From contig MU277699.1 in the NCBI GenBank assembly GCA_022385805.1, positions 62,001 to 126,000 on the forward strand: a DNA stretch of 64,000 nucleotides, in the 5' to 3' direction. Positions 23,239-33,832 of the stretch are shown here, in pieces. Below the pieces are notes generated by a model. That model was not told the DNA's origin and ran no database searches. It saw only the letters and a program-made list of their open reading frames with translations. The DNA is from Pilatotrama ljubarskyi (Eukaryota; Basidiomycota; Agaricomycetes; Polyporales; Polyporaceae). Numbering within the stretch: the stretch's first letter is position 1; each line of letters begins with the position of its first letter. Made by a program: the position numbers and the translations under genes.

Positions 23239-26200
23239 TCAAGTAGCCTTGAAGGTCGGGAACTCTCCGATGCGAAGTTTCGTCGACTGCAGACCGGCCC
23301 GTAAGTCCCAGGAAAACATGGTGGTCAACCTCTGAACTCACCCCGAAAGGCCAGAGCGTGATGTTGGTCGCAGGACCCGTGCACGCCGGGTTTGTCGGAG
23401 GGGCTGCTGCGAACGTATCGCCCGCCACCGGCCAGTCGATCGGGCACGCCGTTGCGGTGATCGTGAACGGCGGCAGCCCCGAGTCGAAGATCGGCGACGG
23501 CAAGCTTCCGCCTGCCGGAGAGCCCCCATGGAATGTCAGCGTCGACGGGTCGATGGCGTACTGCCACGGTGCCGTCGCGTCGAACTCGAGGTCGACAGCA
23601 AGCGGCTGCTGAGCGTTCTGCGCGAGTACCTTCTGGCTCCGTGCGATGTCGTACGCGTAGTGCAGCGGGCCCCGATGAACCGCGACGGAGTTGTTCGGAC
23701 GAGTCTCTACGGAAGGTGACCGGATAATGTCAGTGCCGTCCTTCTGGAGGGATGATGGGAGGAAGGTACCGCACCGATGGTGATGTCCGCTGGCAGATTC
23801 AGAGTCAACTTCGTCGTTCCATCCTTCACGGAAACCGCTTGGAGACCGTTGGAAGGCGAAACGGCCTTCGCTGCGCCTCCGTTGATCGCGATAGTGCCCT
23901 TGCTGACCCAACTCGGGATGCGGACCTGGTACGTAAATGCCTTGTCTGCCCTGATCGTCGTAGTTAACGTATCTCCGAAGGGGTACAGCGTGTCCACAGT
24001 AACGGAGACTTTGTTCTCTGTCAAACAGGTGGTCAGGTCAGGGATGCAATCATAAATCGGTCAGGCCACATGTCGCCGGACTGGACGAACCATTTGCCAG
24101 AGTAGTATTGACGCTAAAGGGACCGAGGTAGACGTGTACGAGAGACTTCTGGTCGGCCGTCGTGACAAAGGCGTTGCTGATGAATTTCGGCCATCCTTGC
24201 GGGTGGTTTACAGTGCAGCATCTGAGTGCACATAATGGGCCGCATGTTCATTGCGAATGGATGTCATTGAGAGACGACATACGGATAGTTTGGCTCTAGG
24301 CCAAAGACGTTCGAGTAAGGTCTTTGGAGTCGTGCCCGATCAGCATCCACCGGAGCCGACAGCCGTGGTCGGATTGGGGACGTACCCGTCATTCGGGAAT
24401 GGGTTCCTAGCACAACATCCGCTATCAGTGGTTGCATAGCGTAACAGAGACCACTCACGGGTTCATGCTCTTCGCCGCAATCTGGTTCTGTTGTTGGAGG
24501 TACTGGCGCGACCACATATCTTCATAACGTATGTTCATGTGCTAAGCTTTATGGAACGTGTCTCTTCACCCACCTCCAGTGAGAGTAGCCGGCAACGCGT
24601 TATAGGTGATGCGTTCGACCTATCCTCTGCATCAGCCTGGGATATTGATGATACCGCTTGAAGGCGCATACCCTGTCGGCGAACTTCGGATCGCCGATGA
24701 CTTGGTACAAGAAGGAACCGCTAAGAAGGAGTCAGTCATGATCGGCGTATTGCATTCGCGCTACTTACGAGAACATTGTCTCCTGTAGCCTAGTGTCAGC
24801 TGCTGCTAGCATATATCGCATGGGGTCATCCGGCACGCACCACCACAAGACACAACTCTGTTCTACATATGCACCAGTAGTGAGCCTTCTTCTCCGAGAC
24901 TATGGGTGGCACCTACCCCCTAACAGCCCCCAAACCCGCGAGGTACTCGTCAGCCGCGTATATGCCGGATGGCCGGCCGTGGTACTGGAACAGCAGGTCC
25001 CATCCCTTGCTCGCAGCTTCGAGGTCTGTTGGCCGATCTATGAGCGAAGCCACGTAGATGCTAAAGGTGAAATACCTCACCCGACTGGTTATGAGTGAAC
25101 CTGTACGTCGCCGGGAGAGCCTTCAGCCCCTCGGCCATGTTGACGCCGTGCCAGGTCAACACCGGGAATGGATTCTGCAGGTTCTCGACGGCAACCTTCG
25201 GGAAGTACTGATTGCCACGAAGAGTTCAGCGAAAGAGATATCTCCTGCTATGGCACACTGACCTCCTCCTTGAAAACGTCCTCCCACGGGTCGCCCGTGT
25301 ACTTCAGCATCTTCATTGTATCAATGAGGAGGTCCTCTTTCCCGTTCGGGTGGAAATCATACAGCCTGCCGCAGAGCATCAGGATCACCTCCTCAAATCT
25401 ACAGTTGCATGAGATACGGCGAAGCATACCATTGCAGGGTCATGACGAAGTCCTCCCAGCGGGTGCGTGTCCAATCCTCCAGGCCCTCGCCATTACGCAG
25501 CATGGTGTTCGCAAGCGACACGAACTTGTGCAATGCTGGGACCACCTTGTTGGCCAGGGAGGGGGTGGCCTCGACCATCTGAATCGCGCCGAAGAAGAAT
25601 GGGTATCTGGAGTCATTTGCAGTATCAGGCGAGTTGGCTCCTCAAAGTCGAAGGAGTGATCGGAGCGTACCTTCCCCACAGGTAACGCGGTTTCGTGGTG
25701 TTCACCTCCGGTCCGAGCCAGCCAGTGGAGTCTTGGTGGTCAATAACGTAGTTGAGGAACTGCTGGACCTGTGACTGGATCGTAGGATCATCGAGGAGGA
25801 CACCGTTGGGGACCATGCCATTCTACTTGGGGTTAGCGTGGGCTCATGTGTTCCAGGCTTTGCGAGTACGTACAAACCAGTAGCTTCCGGCTGTGTACAG
25901 AAACGTCGGTATAGCTGTCGGAGGTATCTCAACTGGTGACGCATACCTTCTTCCAGGTTAGAGTAGTAGGAGTTTCCGCCGGTCCAGTCAGTCTGAGACA
26001 CACTACGAGAGTTTGCTTACGAGCGCAATGTGTGTGTTCATCACAACTTACTAGTCGTAGAATTCGTGCTCATGGCCCGCAAGCCCTTTGGTTTGAACTA
26101 CGAGCTGGAAAGCAAGCAGCAATGAGCCCACACTACCCGGGGGAGGTTATGTTCAGATCACATCCCCGCATACCTGGTCGTGCAGCCATCCAGCCGGCTT

Positions 26201-26376
26201 GACCTTACCCAACGGTATATTCAAGAATTTCTTCGGCGCAACTGTGAAGGAAGCACGAAGATGTGAACACGCCATGCGCACCGAAGACCACACTCACGTC
26301 CTGAGGATGCTTGGCCGTCCGCGACGGAACGCGCGGCAAAAGATGCTAGAAACGACACCAAAAGACTCCAGATCAT
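23239..26376 (-). CDS. Secreted GH127-type beta-L-arabinofuranosidase-like glycoside hydrolase
   Basis: Secreted enzyme of the GH127 (DUF1680) type. I resolve 21 exons in 3.1 kb, all joining in frame, and no stop interrupts the spliced reading. The N-terminus MIWSLLVSFLASFAARSVADG is a signal peptide. Family segments follow: PKKFLNIPLGKVKPAGWLHD, GLAGHEHEFYDY, GSYWF plus NGMVPNG, HPNGKEDLL, HGVNMAEGLKA, then GIYAADEYLAG. The Glu-x-Cys (GTELC) and Cys-Cys (PCCTVNHPQGW) motifs match the zinc-ligand and nucleophile pattern of GH127. The C-terminal beta domain contains VAVHRGPLHYA and ends with IGEFPTFKAT. Exon sizes are as small as 14 (24782-24769), 17 (25890-25874), 21 (24406-24386) and 22 nt (24862-24841). 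It probably acts on arabinose-containing plant polymers. An in-frame ATG at 26424 would add 16 residues. Confidence 0.88.
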
Positions 26377-27433
26377 CGTGAACGATCCGTCCGCTGTCTC
26401 CCCCAAGTTCCAAGCGAGCGGCATTTTATACTAGCCCTCCGCGTGTGCTGCTTCTCAACCGGCACGGCTCCGAGTCGTCCAGGTGCGCTACCGCGTGATG
26501 CGATACGGGGAATTCAGCAGAAGGGGGCGTCCAAGTGACTTCGGTATATAGTCACCCGTATCAGAAGCGGCTTTCGCGCAAGCTCTCGCCAGGTGATGCT
26601 CACCAGGCGTGGAGTATCAGCAGATATCGTATAGAGGTAGGAACGTGCGGTATGAGGTGATTAGGGGCGGCAATCCCTTCGAAAAGTGCGGCGTGACCCT
26701 CCAGAAGTGTTTATCACACCCTGTTCGAAGCCAGGAGGTGCAAGGCTGCTGAAGTGGACGGAGGTCAGCAACGGTCTAGGGCGAGCAGACGGACGGCACT
26801 GGAGGAGAGAAGGCGAGGTGCGTACCGGCATGACATCAAGGCTTCCTATGCCCCATCTGAGAATTCGCGGTGTCTATTCAAAGCGGACCGTCTTTGCAGT
26901 TATCGCGGGCCGCGCCGCAGGAAGCTTTGCTCACAACAAAGAGGCACCAGAGGCATCATAGCCGGCGCCCGTACGAGGGAGTGTTGGATATCATCGGCCA
27001 TAGCACGGGGCTGGCGATACGGTCGTGGAGTCACAGAACTCGAGAAATACTCTTGAAAGCGGGATGCGTACGAATTCTGCTGCGTACACACATGCACGGT
27101 GACACCGCGAGCCGCATCTCTGTGGCCGCCAGGTGGCCGCCGCGCGCGAAGTCTCGCAGCATGAGCGGACGGCAGTTACCGGGGCGAGGCGTGGGCGTCC
27201 CTGGGCGCCTACGGCTCGCAACGATGTCATCCCCGCGCATCCGAGTCCTTGCCGCGTCGGACGACGTCGAGGCTGGTCGTGCTAGTAGCAGACGCATTCT
27301 GTGATTACGAGAGAATAGAATAGGAAAGACCTCAAGCTATACTGCATATGTATATCTACTAGGGATATCATGAACTGCTCCAGATGGTGGACTTACATCA
27401 TGGCCTAGTCGAGCACGCTCACCGGCACTGATC
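26377..27433. other. Intergenic between GH127 and the mannosyltransferase
   Basis: The 1.06-kb region should hold the GH127 promoter. A TATATA-like stretch occurs near 26545-26550, about 170 bp upstream of the chosen ATG. No gene is supported. Confidence 0.35.
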
Positions 27434-29383
27434 TCAGGATAAGCGTACTTGCTCCCATCGTCTGAGGCAAGACTCGCGGCGATAGTCTTCAAAGCACAAC
27501 CAAGTCAGCACGCAATCATAGAAGGAGGAGCTGAAAGCTGGCTGCCAATGGAGAACGGAGGCCTCCAGACGGGGGTAGAGGACATCAGAAGCTCACCATA
27601 GCTGCGGTACAGTATGCATGTACAGTTTCTCGCCTTGCGCACTGCGTTGTTGCGTGGACAATGTTGCAGGGGATCATGCTGGTACCCGATGTCGTCGAAG
27701 AAGTGGATCTGGTCCTTGGGCGCGAAGAGGCTCGCGCCAATGCTGTGGACGGGTGCGTCACCCCAGCGCTGTGAACGGCAGTCAATACTAATCACTGTAT
27801 GATACAGCATGGAGACAATGCCCCGGCGTGAAACCTATGACCAAACGTACCTCGTAATAGAAGCCGCCCTTGGACTCGAGATGGTCAAAGAAGTCGCTGT
27901 ACGCATCACCTCTCCAGAACTCCATATCGGCAATCTCGAAGTTACTCCAGACTGCGTCGACGTGGAGTGATCAGCAAGGCACAGCAGGACGAGGAGATGT
28001 TTGAGTGCGTACAATGGCACATGTTGTAGTTGGCTCCCCCGTCGATCGAGAGGTACTCCATGGAGTTGTTTGCTGCGAGGTACTGCGGGTTGACGTCAAT
28101 GAATTCTGTGAGTGGTGAGAGATCAGTGATGCGGTGGACTAAGATGAGGTGTAAGAGAAAGAAGAGCGAACACTGACCCTTCACCGCAGTCCAGAGGGAA
28201 GTAACTGTCTTCGGCCACTCATGGGGTGTGATAGTGAAGCCTGCATTTGGAACATCGTCAAGATCTGCAGTGAAGCGTAGAGCAGACTTTGGCATCTACC
28301 ATAAACCTTGTTGTTGTCCTCCATGAACACAAAGGGATCATAACTGATATCGCATGGAAAGTGTACATCGGGCCTGCGGGGTGTAAGTAGTAGTCATAGG
28401 ATAGATGCGCATGCTCACGTACTCTACGCGCCAGTACCACTTGTACGGCTGCACCAAGGGATGCTTGTAGAAGAACTGTAGACTATTAGCTTCTCGCGGA
28501 GCGCAGCGACTACGAACATCACGTACGCCGGAGTTGAACCTGCACATGTTACGGTAGCTGCAGGCAAGGAAGGCATTAGTTCCATGGGTAGCGTGTGAAT
28601 TAACCGGAGTCACACACGAGACGCTACCTCGAAGAGGGTTAGCCTTGACCGAGCACCTCCAAGGGTGGCCATGGAACTCACCTCCGTATACGACGTCGTC
28701 TGCCACCATCTCTGCACGGCTTGCCGCGGCCTTCTCCTCATCTATCCAGTCGGGCTGGTACCAGTGCTCCGGGGGGATAAGTCCGAATGATACGGACCCG
28801 GAAACGGCACTGCTGATCTGCCTTCCGAACCATCAGCCTTCGAAAACGCAAACGCGTTTGCTTCGGGAAGCTCACTGCTTGAACTCGCTCGAGAAGGGTA
28901 CCTCATTGAGGAAGAGCCAAGGGTAGCCGTAGTGCCTGTTGAAACGCTGTTCCAATTCCTTCACGCTGGCCACGGCGCCTTCGAGTTCTGAGTTGCGGGC
29001 GAGCATCAGGAGCACGGCATTCGCTCGTCTGCTGTCAAGCTTAGGCTCGGAATTGCTGTTATAGTCGAAAGTCGTCGAATGACTTGGAAAGTCCGCACCC
29101 CATCGCAAGTGCGCGGTGACGTTGGATACAGAAGTGACATGAGCATATTCGGGACGCGTGTACCTCAGAAAGGAGTGAAGGCCTAGCTGTTATCCACATA
29201 TCCCTCAGCTTTGCGCCAGTAGCCTGAAGATCGAGAAAGACTTACAAGGAATGTGATTGTTACACAGACACAGAGTCCCGTGCGATTCACGACGCACGCG
29301 CGGCGTTTGAACGCACGGGAGTATAATGCTCTATTATGGGCGGTGGGCAAGGAGTCAGACTCAGTAGGACATACCGATGTCAT
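27434..29383 (-). CDS. GT15 (KRE2/MNT1-type) alpha-1,2-mannosyltransferase
   Basis: Golgi type II membrane glycosyltransferase that extends O- and N-linked mannans from GDP-mannose. The conserved chain is ARNSELEGAVASVKELEQRF, YGYPWLFLNEVPFSSEFK, FGLIPPEHWYQPDWIDEEKA, YRNMCRFNSG, FFYKHPLVQPYKWYWRVE, DISYDPFVFMEDNNKVY, GFTITPHEWPKTVTSLW, YNMCHC, WSNFEIADMEFWRGDAY, GGFYYE and RWGDAPVHSIGASLF. These are the signature blocks of GT15, including the Tyr-Asp-Pro-Phe metal-site region. The last exon ends at 27434 with DYRRESCLRRWEQVRLS. The 5' end is uncertain: ATG at 29383 leads to a weakly hydrophobic segment and its join to the next exon is not in phase. One junction near 28570-28640 is also unresolved. 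A small missed exon is likely at each place. Confidence 0.85.
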
Positions 29384-29918
29384 ATCAGGAACAGCTACAG
29401 GGCAGAGTCCCAGAGGGAGAAGCGGAAAGAGCTCGTCGTGGGGCGCTCGTGTGAGTGTGATGCCCGCAGTTGAATACGGCGCGTACTGGGCGACTAAGCA
29501 CCGCTAACGGAGCTTCTGCTATAGATTTGGCAAATCGGATGTACAGTCAGTCGGCTAGAAGACTCGGCGCCCGTGGAGTTCTCGCACTGGTGGGCAATCA
29601 AACAGGGTGCGTACTCGTATTTCAAGGAAGGGACTCGGAGGGATTGTGAAGCTTGTGCTGTGCCAATCTTGTACGTAGCCCGCGGGGTTGGAGATAGCTG
29701 AAACCATTCATAAGCAGCACAAGCTGAGGAAGGTATAATATGCCAGTTGCAACTGCACGTAGTATAAGTACTAGTAGTGGCACTGGCAGAACTTTCACCG
29801 AGGCGGTCCTCACAGTACCACCTCGGCCGCTCGTTCCGATCTCCGGTTCTGGGCTTTTGGATCTCGATTCGCTCGGCACATGCCGTGGCCTCACTGTAAG
29901 TACTGAAGTTACTTTAGA

Positions 29919-30019
29919 GTGATTCTGCTGTAAGAATTCTTATGGGCTCCAGCCAATCAGGTGGCGCCACTGGCCTTAAGCGATGCTAAGCGATGTAAGA
30001 ATTATTCCAGCAGAATCAC
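29919..30019. repeat. 101-bp hairpin with 24-bp inverted repeats, MITE-like
   Basis: The left arm 29919-29942 begins GTGATTCTGCTG and the right arm 29996-30019 is its reverse complement at 22 of 24 positions. The centre contains a perfect palindrome GTGGCGCCAC at 29961-29970, and TAAGCGATG is directly repeated just before the right arm. The whole segment could fold as a cruciform. It has no coding capacity, so a very short non-autonomous element or a structural regulatory site is the likeliest reading. No target-site duplication is obvious. Confidence 0.55.
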
Positions 30020-31146
30020 CCTTTTGAGAGTACTACTACGTTAGCACGTAACAGTACTCTCGATTCCGAGTTCTCCAACAGCGTCTCCATGCATTCACTG
30101 AGCCTTGGTCATACAAAAGTAGGTAGACGATGCGAGGCTTGCGAAACCGCCTCACTTTACCCAAAGACCGGCCGGTGGATGCGACGACTTGGAAGTGTCC
30201 GGGTAAGTCGATAGCTCGTGCACTTGACTCGCCCCGCCCACGCTTGCTCCTCAATGCACCCGCCCCCGTGTCCCTGTCTGGCATGTCCTCGCACAGACGT
30301 TGTTACCATAGGCATGTCATCGGATATAATACCACCTGTAAGTCGCAACCGCCCAGCGGCCCAGTGCGTGCAATTCAAGCGCCCATCTCCAGTGAGCCTC
30401 GTGTCACCGTGCGCAGCTGAACTCTGTCCCACTACCGCCATGTACATGCTGCGCCGGTCTGCTCTACCATGCTCTCACGAAGACGCCCTGAGCATGCAGG
30501 CCATGGATCGGAAATACGTACCCCAAATTCGTCGGAATTGCGCTGTTGCAGACCACACGACGCCGCTTCTCAGAAGCAGATGACCCACATGTACATCGAC
30601 CATCGTGATAGATATCGTCCTCCGCCTGTTCCCAGGCTCTATCCTCGTCGTGGATCTCCGCGTGCTCGCTTTTGAACAGCGATAGAGCCGCACTGAAACA
30701 GTGAGTCGTCGAGCTTGGTCAGTACCGTTGATCACCGAGAGACCTAAGCCATCGCGCGGCCGTCCCAGCTCGCCGGCGGCTCTGCATGCTACCGACGCCT
30801 CCCAAACAGGCATAGAAGCACTCGGGCAGTACTGCGCGCGGCGTCGTCGTCGTCGGTTGCAATCATGAATTCTCCGAATCGTGAGCCAAGCCTTCTCATG
30901 CCGGCGGGACCTTTTCCTCTCTCTGCGCGATGTTTCGCATGGACGCCATCCTGGACGTGCGCATCCTGTCTCGAAGCCGCTCGCTCGGGCACCATTGCCC
31001 CGCTCAGACCGCCAGTGCCGACGCCGATGTCTCGTGCTGGTGCTGTTGCCTTGGACAATCTTGCCATCACAGATCAGAAGCACATGAGGCACTGCTCGGA
31101 AGTCATAATTGTTCTATAACGCGGACGCTTCTGTGACCGCCGCAGG

Positions 31147-31152
31147 TATAAG
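31147..31152 (+). promoter_or_regulatory. TATA box of the S53 protease gene
   Basis: TATAAG lies 52 bp upstream of the ATG at 31199, a position usual for fungal core promoters of regulated secreted enzymes. Confidence 0.5.
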
Positions 31153-31198
31153 ACCCTCTCGTGCACTGGCATCTCCGGTCAAGCAACAGTCCGCAGCC

Positions 31199-33584
31199 AT
31201 GTTGTGGTCGTCCGCGGTCCTCCTCACGCTCGTCCAGCTCTGCGTCGCCAATCCCCTCGTCTCTAAGAGGTGGGATGACTTCGAGGTGAAGCATGCATGG
31301 GCGGAGATCCCTCGCGGATGGGAACTTCACGGCCCCGCTCCGGCAGACTACACGTTCGATATGCGCATAGGCCTCAAGCAGGACAAGTTTGACGAGCTCG
31401 TGACTGCGTTGTACGAGGTCAGCGATCCGTCGCATGAGAAGTATGTACGATCGTCCTTGCATGCACGGTGCAGGTGCTCACGGGCAAACCCAGGTATGGG
31501 CAGCACCTCTCGAAAGAGAACGTAGCAGCGCTTATAGCGCCTCATCCCGACTCGGTCGACCTTGTCGAGTCTTGGTTGTCAGCGCACGGTCTTGACCCGT
31601 CGTCCTGCCAGCGTTCTCACGCAGGAGACTGGATGACCGTCCGCGTCTCCGTTGCTCAGGCAGAGAAGATGCTCGGCACGCAGTACAATGTCTATCGCCA
31701 CGGCAAGAGCGAGGACTACGTCATCCGCACGATGAACTATAGCCTCCCCAGTGCCCTGCACGAGCACGTCGCCGTCGTAGCGCCTACGACGTACTTTGGC
31801 ACCATGAAGAGCATGAAGGCGACGAGCTTCATCCAGAAGGACATCCCGACGATCGAGTCCGATGCCGATGTCGCACATCTCTTGAAGGGTCCGACTTCGC
31901 TCGCAACGGTGCCCACCAGCTGCAACACGGTCATCACGCCTGCTTGCTTGCGTGCGCTCTACAACACGACGACCTACGTCCCCCAGGCCACGAACAAGAA
32001 TAGCCTCGGAGTCGCGGGTTATCTCGACGAGTTCGCCAACCGTGCGGATCTGCAGGTGAGTTTCACGTGAGACCGCCCTCGAGAGTCAGCGGCGATTGAC
32101 ACTCTGTCTGGCAGACTTTCTTCAGGCGTTTCCGTACCGATGCTGTAGGCGGGACGTTCACGACCGTGCAGGTCAATGGTGGAGGCGATGATCAGTCGGA
32201 GCCTGGCGTCGAGGTATGTAGTGGCCGGCTGAAGCTCCGCCGTCTTGGATCTGAAGCTCTTTGTGTTGCAACAGGCAAACCTCGACATTCAGTACACCGA
32301 GGGTATTTCATTCCCCACTCCGAACATATATTACAGCACTGGTGGCTCTCCCCCTTTCATCCCAGATGATGAGACGCCCACGAACACCAACGAGCCTTAC
32401 CTTGACTGGCTGAATTTCATCCTCGATCAGCCCTCGGTTCCGCAAACTGTATGCCTCCAGCGCTCTGACGAATAGCAGGATGGCTGACGGATGCGTATCT
32501 CCCACCAGTTCACGACCAGCTATGGCGATGACGAGCAAACCGTGAGTCGCGCTCCCGTTCGCAGGTTCTTGTGAACTGAGTGATATCCTGCAGGTCCCTC
32601 TTGACTATGCGACTACCGTCTGCAACCTCTTCGCGCAGCTCGGTGCTCGCGGAAGCAGCATCATGTTCAGCAGCGGTGACGACGGTGTTGGCGGCGGCGA
32701 CTGCCTTACCAACGATGGTAAGAACACCAAGCGCTTCCAGCCCAATTTCCCTGGTACGTCCCCATAACTTTGCTCCTCCTGACAAGCGGGGTCTGATGAA
32801 CGTCCTGCGTACGTACGCTCCGCCCTTGCTCATAGCCTCCTGTCCATTTGTCACTACCGTCGGCGGTACTATTCGCGTGAACCCGGAGGTGGCGGTCAGC
32901 TTCTCAGGTGGAGGATTCTCGAACTACTTTGCTCGCCCGAGGTGCGTGTGCTCCATTTGTTCCATTTAACCTTTCGTACACTCCGGGCGGTACTGATGCC
33001 GGCCGCCCACAGCTACCAGTCCACCGCCGTTTCTACGTTCCTGACAAAGCTCGGGAGGACGAACGCCGGTCTGTTCAAGTAAGACCTAAACTTTGTTCGC
33101 AACTGGGATGATGTCTGACTGCGGTCATGCAGCACTACCGGACGCGCATACCCCGATGTTGCGGCCCAGGGCCAAGGCTTCCAGGTCGTCATCGGCGGTC
33201 GTGTGGAGTCCGTCGGCGGAACTAGTGCCAGCTCGCCAGTAAGTTTCCCCTCATGCTCGTACTCTGACGCGTCCTGACGGTGATGTAGACCTTCGCCGGT
33301 GTCATCTCTCTGCTCAACGACTTCAGGCTCTCTCGTGGCCAGCCGTCCTTGGGTTTCCTGAACCCCCTCATCTACTCGACTGGCGTGGCTGGCTTCAACG
33401 ACATCACGTCGGGCTCCAACCCTGGCTGTGGGACGAATGGCTTCACGGCTGGCACTGGCTGGGATCCGGTGCGTGTGGATGCGGCAAACCTCGGAGACTC
33501 GTCCGCTCATTCGCGCTTACTCCAAAATAGGTTACTGGGCTTGGAACACCCGACTTCGGCAAGTTGCAGGCCCTGATCGGTTGA
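31199..33584 (+). CDS. Secreted sedolisin (S53 tripeptidyl-peptidase)
   Basis: Acid-acting serine-carboxyl peptidase secreted as a proenzyme. Eleven exons (31199-31440, 31494-32055, 32115-32213, 32275-32448, 32509-32541, 32594-32753, 32836-32941, 33013-33078, 33133-33238, 33289-33468, 33531-33584) close to 593 residues. [17 protein letters not shown] is a signal peptide. The pro-domain runs from about residue 20 to 190. The catalytic domain shows Glu and Asp in GVEANLDIQY, the oxyanion Asp in [11 protein letters not shown], and the nucleophile Ser in VGGTSASSP. Calcium-site residues appear in FNDITSG and [15 protein letters not shown]. All key residues are present, so the enzyme is predicted active. 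It probably releases tripeptides during extracellular protein digestion. Confidence 0.95.
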
Positions 33585-33832
33585 GCGACGCGCCGACACC
33601 TGTGTATATCAAAGATGCGTCTCGGAGACAATGTGCAATAGGTCTTAGGGCGGCAATGGAAGGCGTCCTGCGGTTGCGTGCAAATGGCCTGCGTCACTGC
33701 GATGTCATGGTGCACATGGTCGCCGTGTGCGCGCGTCATGGGTCCTTGTGTGCTTCCTGGAGGCCCACGCGTGTTTGAGAACGCTTGAGCAAACCGCGGT
33801 ATATACGCATGCCGCAGATCCAAATCATTCCA

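Larger units (their letters stand above)
29384..31198. other. Gene-poor region with one hairpin element
   Basis: The 1.8-kb region lies between the mannosyltransferase and the S53 protease. It contains a 101-bp inverted-repeat element (29919-30019) and, at the right end, the protease promoter. No gene is supported on either strand. Confidence 0.4.
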
